Below are positions 1 through 5,755 of a stretch of 5,755 bases of DNA, piece after piece. The first letter of the stretch is position 1; the number at the start of each line of letters is the position of its first letter. The translations under genes were made by a program, and so were the position numbers. The DNA lies in the NCBI GenBank assembly GCA_002705385.1, contig PAFO01000003.1:1-5755 (forward strand). The letters are read 5' to 3'. Origin of the DNA: Flavobacteriaceae bacterium. Its GTDB lineage: Bacteria; Bacteroidota; Bacteroidia; Flavobacteriales; Flavobacteriaceae. Under the pieces are notes generated by a model, which was not told the origin of the DNA, made no database searches, and saw only the letters and a program-made list of their open reading frames with translations.

Positions 1-36
1 ACCTTTTTTGCATCCATTATTGATTAAAAATAAACA

Positions 37-44
37 TATATTTG
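37..44 (+). promoter_or_regulatory. Candidate Bacteroidota -7 promoter element (TATATTTG) for the SusC/SusD operon
   Basis: TATATTTG matches the Bacteroidota housekeeping-sigma -7 consensus TAnnTTTG at every fixed position and lies 56 bases before the chosen SusC start, leaving a leader of about 50 bases. The matching -33 TTG is not ideal: TTG at 20-22 leaves 14 bases and TTG at 8-10 leaves 26, while about 17-23 is usual. The -7 element is therefore seen directly, but the promoter assignment is inference. The run of T at 4-9 could be the tail of an upstream terminator, but the stem would lie outside the window. Confidence 0.45.
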
Positions 45-55
45 AGCATTCAAAT
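40..55. repeat. Inverted repeat overlapping the -7 element (ATTTGA-GCAT-TCAAAT)
   Basis: Two perfect 6-base arms separated by GCAT. The left arm covers the last five bases of the TATATTTG promoter element, so a protein bound here would compete with RNA polymerase. It is followed with no gap by a second inverted repeat at 56-69. The arms are short and AT-rich, so chance is a real alternative and the operator role is inference. Confidence 0.35.
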
Positions 56-69
56 TGCTTACTTAAGCA
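56..69. repeat. Second inverted repeat in the SusC leader (TGCTTA-CT-TAAGCA)
   Basis: Two perfect 6-base arms with a 2-base centre, directly abutting the inverted repeat at 40-55 and just downstream of the expected transcription start. It could be an operator half or a small 5'-UTR hairpin (five pairs with loop ACTT). An 8-base palindrome AGTATACT follows at 74-81. The symmetry is directly visible; the function is not known. Confidence 0.35.
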
Positions 70-100
70 TTTTAGTATACTTAACTTATTAAAACAAATT

Positions 101-3100
101 ATGAAGAATTTTTTATTTTACTGTTTGTTCTTTGTAAGTATTTTAACTTACGGACAAAATAAGATAACCGGATCAGTCGCAGATCAGGAAGGAATGGCTC
201 TTCCAGGTGCAACTGTAATTATCCAAAACACAAGTATTGGTGTATCAACTGACTTTGATGGGAATTTTGAAATTGAAGTTAATCAAGGCCAAATACTCGA
301 AGTTAGTTTTATTGGATACATGACCCAAGAAATAATAGTTAGTGATTCCGATAATATAAATGTTATTTTACAGACAGACAACCAATTAGAGGAAGTTGTG
401 GTTACCTCTTTAGGATTTACAGAAAAAAGAGATAAACAAGGATCAACATATTCAATTGTAAGTACTGGAGCTGTTGAAAGATCTGGAGAAAATACATTTG
501 CAAACGCATTAAGTGGCAAAGCAGCAGGTGTTAGTGTTGCTAGAACCAGTGGTGATCCTGGAGCTGGGAGTAGGATTAGGATTCGTGGCGCTAATACTAT
601 TTTAGGTAGTAGCGATCCATTAATAATTGTTGACGGTTCCCCTATGAACAGTGGAATTACTAAAATAGTCAATGCAGGAAGCTCTAACACTGGTGCAGTT
701 AACTTTGGATCAAGATTGAATGACATAAATCCATCAGACATAGCTTCTGTACAAGTTTTAAAGGGTGCATCAGCTGCTGCTCTTTGGGGAAGTCGTGCTG
801 CCAACGGAGTAATTGTTATTACAACAAAGCAAGGACAAAAAGGTGATGCTAAAATATCGTTTTCTTCGACTTATTCTTTTGATGAAATTTCTGAACGTAT
901 TCAAAGACAAAACCTTTGGGGACAGGGACGAGACGGCAAATATTCACCAACTAGTCCAGAATCATGGGGTGATTATATACCAGATCGATCAGGTGGAGCA
1001 GATTCTGTAAATACCTCAGGTGGTTTTTTTACATCGCAAGATGGTACGACTTACTATCCAATAACGACAAAGAATTCTCGTGAAACATTTATCGAAGAAA
1101 ACTTTAATGCTGCTTTTCAAACAGGAACATTTTGGCAAAATGATTTAAATATGAGTGGAGGAACTGAGAGAAATACTTATTTTTTCAGTTTATCAAATGT
1201 ACAACAAGAGGGAATAATTAGAGGCTCAACCTATGATAGGACAAATATTCGTTTTAATTATAATGCAGAGCTAAATGATTGGATGAGTTTATCTAATAAA
1301 TTTGCTTTTGCATACACAAATTCTAACTTGACACAAGGGAACTCAAATGTTGGTGGTATTCAATTAGGCCATCTAAGAACACCTGCTGATTTTGACAATA
1401 GAGATTATATAGGCACTTACACTAATAATTCAGGGGAGGAATTTCCTAGAAGACATCGTTCTTACAGGAGATATCTTGGAAATAATGAAAATCCGATCTA
1501 TAACAACCCTGTATGGACAACTGAAGAACAACTTTCTTTAAATCAGGTTAATAGAGTAATTGTAACTCCACAACTTACAATTAAACCCAATGAGTGGCTG
1601 CAATTAATTGCGAGAGCAAACGTTGATTTTGCTGATGACAGAAGAACCTTCTTTTTTCCCAGGGGGAGCGCAGGTTCATCAATAACAATAAAAAGAAGAA
1701 TTGGTGAATATTTAGAAGATGAAATTGCTACCCGTAACAGTAATTACGATTTTATAGGTAGGGGTGAGTTTGACTTATCTGACAAAGTAAATTTAGTTTC
1801 TACTATCGGTTGGAGTTTGAATGAAAGGGAGTACAATAGAAGCTCGGGAAGCGTGTCTAATTTTTTGGTAAATGTAACTAAAGTTACAACTTCATTAAAT
1901 GGTTCCTTAGAGGCTTCTTCTTTTGAAAACGCAAAGTCATTTAGTAAATCAAATAGAGGATACGCAATTTTAAATTTTGGTATTTCAGATGAATTATTCA
2001 TTAATTTAACTGGTGCACTTGAGGCGTCTTCTACAATGAATGATTCTTTCTTCTATCCTGCTGCAGACGTTGCTTGGAATTTTACAAATACTGCACTAAA
2101 TACAGATTTTATTTCATTTGGAAAATTACGAGCTTCATATGGAATAGTAGGTGTACAACCTGCTCCTCATAGATTTGATACTTTAGCGGAAGGAGGATTT
2201 TCTTATTCTACATATTCAGATCCACTTGTGATCGATTCCTTTGGAGGAGGTTTCAGAATTGATAATAATCTAGGTAACCCTAATCTTACGCCTGAATTAA
2301 AAACTGAATGGGAAATTGGAACTGATTTAAGGTTTTTTAATAATGATTTAACGTTTTCATTTACATATTATAACAATAAAATTGAGGATATTTTATTGAA
2401 TGTTAGTTTATCTCCGTCTTCTGGTTTTTCAACTCAATATGGCAACTTTGGTGCAATGGAAAACCAAGGATATGAAATTGACTTAGGATGGAATGCTATA
2501 CAAAAGGAGGATTTAAGTTTAAATGCTAGCCTTAATTGGTCTAAAAATGAAAATGTAGTAACTGATTTGTACGGGACAACTTTTGTAGATATGTCTGCTG
2601 GGGCCTCAGTTAAATCTGTTGCTATTGTTGGTTATCCACTTGGTACTTTGTATGGAACAGGTTCACGAACAAATGAAGATGGAAGTTTCGATCTTGATGA
2701 AAATGGTTTTCCTCAAATTACATCAGAGTTTGTAGTTTTAGGTGACCCTAACCCTGATTGGAGAGGTGCTGTAGCATTGAATTTAAGGTATAAGAAGTTT
2801 TCTCTCAATGCTATTGTAGAGCACTCTCAGGGAGGAGAATTTTCACCACGAACCCTTCATGTTCTCAAGCGTTTTGGGACAACAGAAGAAACTGCTAACA
2901 GGGTTACTTTAACCGAACCATTAGTTAATGTTAAAGGAACTACTTTTCCTGCTGGGACTACAATTAGAGGTAATATTGAAGATTTTGGAGGCGGAAATGT
3001 ACTACTTGACGAACAATGGTATCGAAGAAGTATTGGTGGCGGATTTGGTGACAACCAAGCCTATAATTTTTCGATATATGATGCGACTTGGACTAAAGTA

Positions 3101-3328
3101 AGAGAACTATCTTTAAGCTACTCTCTTGACTCTGATAATTTAAAATCAAGTATAGGCCTTGATAGTGTTGTTTTTACTGTAACAGGAAGAAACTTGATCA
3201 ATATAAATAATATTCCTGGTATTGACCCAGAGGTAAACCAATTTGGGACAGGAAATGCTATAGGTGTTGATTATTTTACTAATCCTCAGACACAATCAAC
3301 ACTTTTTGGTGTAACGTTTAATTTTTAA
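101..3328 (+). CDS. SusC-like TonB-dependent outer-membrane transporter
   Basis: This is a 1075-residue SusC/RagA-family importer that should sit in the outer membrane and take a SusD-captured ligand into the periplasm with TonB/ExbBD energy. Order of parts: Sec signal peptide 1-19 (KNFLFYCLFFVSILTYGQ, cleavage near G18/Q19); carboxypeptidase-regulatory-like beta domain about 21-91 (PGATV, DFDGNFEI, SFIGY); TonB-box-like LEEVVVTSLG at 96-105; plug about 114-245 with RIRIRG 158-163, PLIIVDG 173-179 and the SusC signature GSRAANGVIVITTKQG at 230-245; then a beta-barrel to the terminal FGVTFNF, ending in the aromatic residue expected for BAM insertion. Length is normal and the frame is intact. 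The ATG at 101 is chosen because the signal peptide starts there; the in-frame ATG at 8 would add 31 residues before it and would lie upstream of the promoter element. A SusD-like partner follows after ten bases. The substrate cannot be read from sequence; no N-terminal anti-sigma-interacting (STN) domain is present, which argues against direct transenvelope signalling. Confidence 0.96.
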   Translation: MKNFLFYCLFFVSILTYGQNKITGSVADQEGMALPGATVIIQNTSIGVSTDFDGNFEIEVNQGQILEVSFIGYMTQEIIVSDSDNINVILQTDNQLEEVVVTSLGFTEKRDKQGSTYSIVSTGAVERSGENTFANALSGKAAGVSVARTSGDPGAGSRIRIRGANTILGSSDPLIIVDGSPMNSGITKIVNAGSSNTGAVNFGSRLNDINPSDIASVQVLKGASAAALWGSRAANGVIVITTKQGQKGDAKISFSSTYSFDEISERIQRQNLWGQGRDGKYSPTSPESWGDYIPDRSGGADSVNTSGGFFTSQDGTTYYPITTKNSRETFIEENFNAAFQTGTFWQNDLNMSGGTERNTYFFSLSNVQQEGIIRGSTYDRTNIRFNYNAELNDWMSLSNKFAFAYTNSNLTQGNSNVGGIQLGHLRTPADFDNRDYIGTYTNNSGEEFPRRHRSYRRYLGNNENPIYNNPVWTTEEQLSLNQVNRVIVTPQLTIKPNEWLQLIARANVDFADDRRTFFFPRGSAGSSITIKRRIGEYLEDEIATRNSNYDFIGRGEFDLSDKVNLVSTIGWSLNEREYNRSSGSVSNFLVNVTKVTTSLNGSLEASSFENAKSFSKSNRGYAILNFGISDELFINLTGALEASSTMNDSFFYPAADVAWNFTNTALNTDFISFGKLRASYGIVGVQPAPHRFDTLAEGGFSYSTYSDPLVIDSFGGGFRIDNNLGNPNLTPELKTEWEIGTDLRFFNNDLTFSFTYYNNKIEDILLNVSLSPSSGFSTQYGNFGAMENQGYEIDLGWNAIQKEDLSLNASLNWSKNENVVTDLYGTTFVDMSAGASVKSVAIVGYPLGTLYGTGSRTNEDGSFDLDENGFPQITSEFVVLGDPNPDWRGAVALNLRYKKFSLNAIVEHSQGGEFSPRTLHVLKRFGTTEETANRVTLTEPLVNVKGTTFPAGTTIRGNIEDFGGGNVLLDEQWYRRSIGGGFGDNQAYNFSIYDATWTKVRELSLSYSLDSDNLKSSIGLDSVVFTVTGRNLININNIPGIDPEVNQFGTGNAIGVDYFTNPQTQSTLFGVTFNF

Positions 3329-3338
3329 AATAATTAAA

Positions 3339-4757
3339 ATGAAAAATATTTACAAATTTTTAATTTTTATCTCATTAGTGTATACTGTATTCTCATGTGA
3401 AGACATAGTTTCTGATATTAATGAAAACCCAAATGACCTGATTGTTTCAGATGTACAAGAGAAACTATTTTTGACTGGTGGTCAGCTTGCTAATATTCAA
3501 CTTCAATGTGGTCACTTAAATCGAGTTAGTGGTATGTATTCTGGACAACTCATTGGTTTCGCAGCGTTGTATTCAAATATTTATGGTTATAATTTATCAA
3601 CGGGGGAGTCGAATGATGAATGGAGGGCCCTTTACGGAGGTGTTATGACTAATATGAGACATATAAGAGAAAATTCAGATAGTGCTTTACTTAGTGGAAT
3701 AGCCGCAATAATTGAGGCTCATGCCTTTGGGACTGGGGCATCACTTTGGGGAGATATGCCTTATTCTGAAGCTGGGGTTTCAGAAATTGAAGATCCAATT
3801 TTTGATCCACAAGTTGATGTATATAATTCTGCAATTGCGCTTTTAGATGAAGGAATTACTACATTAAATGGTGCGACTTCAGAACCAATTGATGAGGATA
3901 TATATTTTAATGGCAATAAGGATAATTGGATTGCAGCAGCATATACCTTAAAAGCACGTTTTTATCTTCATCAAAAAGATTATTCCAATGCATTATCAGC
4001 TGCACAAAATGGTATTTCTTCTGCAAGTGGAGATTTAAAATTTGTCCCAGGAAATGCTGTTTCTGGAGACACAAATCTTTTTTGGACTATACTCGCAGGA
4101 TCAAGATCTGGTGATTTAGGTAATAATTTAGATGGTACTGAAAGTTATCTACTTCAAATTTTAGATTCTTCAAATGCTTTGTCTCGAAACCATTCAAAAA
4201 CTGATGAAACAGCTAGAAGGGCATATTATATGATTGATGCATCTGGAAGTGGAAATGAAGGGATAATTCAAGAGCGTGAGCCACAAAATATGGTAACTTT
4301 TTTTGAGAACAAACTAATTATGGCTGAAGCGGCTGGAAGAAGTGGAGGGGTTACTGCAGGATTACCTCATCTAAATGAAGTAAGAAATTGGTTGAACAGT
4401 GGTGGAAACCTTAACGCTTCATTTATAGGAAAAGCTTTCAAATATTCCCCATTTGAAGTATCAGATTTTAATGATGGTGGGATTGAAAATCCTAACAATA
4501 TTAGTGCTGATGATGCTTTTTTACGCGAGGTAATTGAAGAACGTTATGTGTCTGGTTTTGGCATGCATATGCCTTACAATGACGCCCGTCGATTAAGGAA
4601 ATCAGATAACGTAATAGCAGTTCCATACTTTATGGTTGAAGCGGATAATACCCGCAAACCAGAAAGAATGCCTTATGCTCAAAATGAGTTAAACTCAAAT
4701 TCAAATGCACCAGATGAGGATCCAGGAATCTTCAGTAAAACTAGTGTTAACCAATAA
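3339..4757 (+). CDS. SusD/RagB-like surface substrate-binding lipoprotein
   Basis: This 472-residue protein is the lid and ligand-binding partner of the upstream SusC-like barrel. It begins with a lipoprotein signal peptide and lipobox VFSC, lipidated cysteine at C20, followed by acidic ED at 21-22, in keeping with the Bacteroidota surface-export signal. Family marks in order: NENPND 28-33 just after the anchor; helical region with WGDMPYSEA at 137-145; TPR-like helices WIAAAYTLKARFYLHQKDYSNAL at about 197-219 (split here as W197 to L219); FFENKLIMAEAAGR 321-334; VIEERYVSGFG 398-408; and the C-terminal PERMPYAQNELNSN at 441-454, matching the usual R-x-PYPQ-x-E-x-N-x-N ending. Length and pattern resemble the SusD-like_2 type (PF12771) rather than the longer classical SusD, though that subfamily choice needs a profile search. 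It starts ten bases after the SusC stop with A-rich AATAATTAAA before ATG and no Shine-Dalgarno, as is typical in this phylum. It is cotranscribed with SusC by position and followed by a terminator. Ligand unknown. Confidence 0.94.
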   Translation: MKNIYKFLIFISLVYTVFSCEDIVSDINENPNDLIVSDVQEKLFLTGGQLANIQLQCGHLNRVSGMYSGQLIGFAALYSNIYGYNLSTGESNDEWRALYGGVMTNMRHIRENSDSALLSGIAAIIEAHAFGTGASLWGDMPYSEAGVSEIEDPIFDPQVDVYNSAIALLDEGITTLNGATSEPIDEDIYFNGNKDNWIAAAYTLKARFYLHQKDYSNALSAAQNGISSASGDLKFVPGNAVSGDTNLFWTILAGSRSGDLGNNLDGTESYLLQILDSSNALSRNHSKTDETARRAYYMIDASGSGNEGIIQEREPQNMVTFFENKLIMAEAAGRSGGVTAGLPHLNEVRNWLNSGGNLNASFIGKAFKYSPFEVSDFNDGGIENPNNISADDAFLREVIEERYVSGFGMHMPYNDARRLRKSDNVIAVPYFMVEADNTRKPERMPYAQNELNSNSNAPDEDPGIFSKTSVNQ

Positions 4758-4775
4758 ATAAAATAATAGTTTTAT

Positions 4776-4812
4776 AAAAAGGGTTTATGTTATTAATATA
4801 AGCCCTTTTTTT
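4776..4812 (+). terminator. Rho-independent terminator of the SusC/SusD operon
   Basis: Left arm 4776-4788 (AAAAAGGGTTTAT) pairs with right arm 4798-4810 (ATAAGCCCTTTTT) over 13 positions, with one G-U wobble (4784/4802), a 9-base loop, and a run of seven T at 4806-4812. It starts 18 bases after the SusD stop. The A-run on the left arm gives the reverse strand a T-run too, so it could act in both directions, although both neighbouring genes are on the + strand. Confidence 0.88.
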
Positions 4813-4854
4813 ATAATTCTATGACCCCATAAGTTTAAATTAAGTAAAATAAAT

Positions 4855-4862
4855 TATATTTT
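4855..4862 (+). promoter_or_regulatory. Weak candidate -7 element (TATATTTT) for the DASS transporter gene
   Basis: TATATTTT differs from TAnnTTTG only at the last base and lies 42 bases before the next start codon, between the terminator and the gene. No TTG is seen at the expected distance upstream. A second near match, AAAATTTG at 4890-4897, differs at the first base but is probably too close to the ATG. The terminator makes a separate promoter likely, but its exact place is uncertain. Confidence 0.25.
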
Positions 4863-4905
4863 AATGGCCCTAAAGGGTTTGATTAATTTAAAATTTGCCA
4901 TTAAA
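4860..4905 (+). repeat. 9-bp inverted repeat ending on the DASS start codon
   Basis: TTTAATGGC at 4860-4868 is a perfect inverted match to GCCATTAAA at 4897-4905; the last base is the A of the ATG at 4905. The 28-base interior holds a smaller inverted repeat CCCT-AA-AGGG (4868-4877) and an odd palindrome AATTTAAAATT (4885-4895). As DNA this could be an operator; as RNA it could hide the start region, but only if transcription begins upstream of 4860. The rest of the 147-base gap between the SusD stop and this ATG holds only the terminator and AT-rich sequence. Confidence 0.45.
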
Positions 4906-5755
4906 TGAATTCAAAAAAAATAGGTCTCTTTTTAGGACCAATATTATTTATTTTAACAAGACTATTTTTTAACTCTGAAGGGCTCTCTAATGAAGCAAAT
5001 GCAGTTTTAGCATCAACATTATGGATTGCAGTTTGGTGGATAACTGAGGCAATTCCAATTGCGGCTACCTCTCTTTTACCAATTATTCTATTTCCATTAT
5101 CTGGGGCATTACCACTTGCTGATACATCTTCCTCTTTTGGACATCGTTATGTTTTTCTTTATATGGGTGGATTTATTCTAGCCCTTGCAATAGAAAAATG
5201 GAATTTACACAAACGAATTGCTCTTAATATAATTAAGTTAATTGGAACAGATGTGAAAAAAATCATTTTGGGTTTTATGATCGCTACTGCATTTTTGTCC
5301 ATGTGGATTTCTAATACTGCTACTGCTGTAATGATGCTTCCCATTGGAATTGCTATTATCAAACAAATGAAAGATTTGAAAAGTACTCCCGAGGATGAAA
5401 ATCTTATTTTTGGAAAAGCCTTAATGCTTTCCATTGCTTTTAGTGCTTCTATAGGAGGATTAGCTACGCTTATAGGAACTCCTCCCAATCTTGTCTTTGC
5501 AGGTATCATTCAAGAATTATACAGTATAGAAATAAGCTTTTTGAAATGGGTAGTTTTCGGTCTTCCCATATCTATAATATTGTTAACTATTTCATGGATT
5601 TATTTAACACAAGTAGCATTCAAGTTTTCGCAAACTAATTTTGATGAAGGAAGGGAAGAAATTAATAGGCAATTGAAAGAATTAGGTGAAATGCAATATG
5701 AAGAAAAAATTGTTTTAAGTGTATTTGTAATTACTGGAGCTGCATGGATTTCAAG
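4905..5755 (+). CDS. DASS/SLC13-family anion:Na+ symporter, N-terminal part (cut by window end)
   Basis: The reading frame starts at ATG 4905, right after an in-frame TAA at 4902-4904, and stays open to the window edge: 283 full codons plus two bases. The protein is an inner-membrane carrier of the divalent anion:sodium symporter family (TC 2.A.47, Na_sulph_symp PF00939), which moves di/tricarboxylates or sulfate. Evidence: several hydrophobic segments (about 5-22, 33-66, 83-98, 118-152, 172-201, 214-238, and one beginning near 268); family motif WWITEAIP at 44-51; first SNT motif S136-N137-T138 in WISNTATAVMMLPIG, which in VcINDY forms part of the first Na+ site and the carboxylate site; and GGLATLIGTPPN at 184-195. 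A charged cytoplasmic stretch (about 245-267) follows. Family members are usually about 450-500 residues, so the second half, with the second SNT motif, is outside the window. No Shine-Dalgarno is seen. The substrate and the symport-versus-exchange mode cannot be told from this half. It is separated from SusC/SusD by a terminator. Confidence 0.92.
   Translation, partial: MNSKKIGLFLGPILFILTRLFFNSEGLSNEANAVLASTLWIAVWWITEAIPIAATSLLPIILFPLSGALPLADTSSSFGHRYVFLYMGGFILALAIEKWNLHKRIALNIIKLIGTDVKKIILGFMIATAFLSMWISNTATAVMMLPIGIAIIKQMKDLKSTPEDENLIFGKALMLSIAFSASIGGLATLIGTPPNLVFAGIIQELYSIEISFLKWVVFGLPISIILLTISWIYLTQVAFKFSQTNFDEGREEINRQLKELGEMQYEEKIVLSVFVITGAAWIS

Noticed and set aside
8..100. In-frame upward extension of the SusC gene to the ATG at base 8
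   Set aside because: It would add 31 polar residues before a clear signal peptide and would start upstream of the promoter element; the ATG at 101 gives a normal secreted protein.
283..804. Open 173-codon frame on the minus strand inside the SusC plug region
   Set aside because: It lies wholly antisense to well-conserved SusC coding sequence and its translation has no recognisable domain; it is a coding shadow.
813..1010. Short plus-strand frame inside SusC
   Set aside because: Overlaps the conserved SusC frame in another phase, with no family features or start signal of its own.
1744..2001. Minus-strand frame inside the SusC barrel
   Set aside because: Antisense shadow of intact barrel coding sequence.
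2857..3054. Minus-strand frame near the SusC 3' end
   Set aside because: Antisense shadow; proline/serine/leucine-rich translation typical of reverse reading through a beta-barrel gene.
3926..4114. Short cysteine-rich plus-strand frame inside SusD
   Set aside because: Out-of-phase reading of the SusD TPR region; no leader, no domain.
4813..4859. Possible small gene or small RNA between the terminator and the DASS leader
   Set aside because: The only ATG (4821) meets a stop after three codons, and no promoter-terminator pair or stable structure is visible in this AT-rich stretch.
5159..5509. Minus-strand hydrophobic frame of 116 codons
   Set aside because: Antisense to the DASS transporter; its hydrophobicity mirrors the transporter's membrane segments, and the real gene is the plus-strand frame from 4905 that runs off the window.

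Overview
The window is AT-rich and looks like a chromosomal piece of a member of the Bacteroidota, most likely class Flavobacteriia and possibly marine. The evidence is a tandem SusC-like/SusD-like pair with Bacteroidota-type export signals, A-rich start regions without Shine-Dalgarno sequences, and a TAnnTTTG-type promoter element. Genus and habitat are inference from sequence style only.

Layout, all on the + strand: (1) bases 1-100 are a short leader with a good -7 promoter element and three small inverted repeats in a row; (2) 101-3328 encodes a full-length SusC-like TonB-dependent outer-membrane transporter of 1075 residues; (3) 3339-4757, ten bases later, encodes its partner, a 472-residue SusD/RagB-like surface lipoprotein; (4) 4776-4812 is a strong intrinsic terminator closing that operon; (5) 4813-4904 is a short control region with a 9-bp inverted repeat whose right arm ends on the A of the next start codon; (6) 4905 to the window edge is the first 283 codons of a DASS/SLC13-family (Na+/dicarboxylate or sulfate) inner-membrane symporter, cut only by the end of the window.

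The SusC and SusD proteins should form one outer-membrane complex: the lipoprotein captures a ligand at the surface, and the barrel imports it into the periplasm using TonB/ExbBD energy. The DASS protein would move a di- or tricarboxylate (or a similar anion) across the inner membrane. The terminator and a separate leader suggest its own transcription unit, so a shared substrate is possible but not shown. No glycosidase, sulfatase, peptidase, sigma/anti-sigma pair or two-component sensor is visible here, so the substrate cannot be named. I found no RNA genes, mobile elements, CRISPR arrays or clear novel system. The observations most worth a second look are the two structured leaders.
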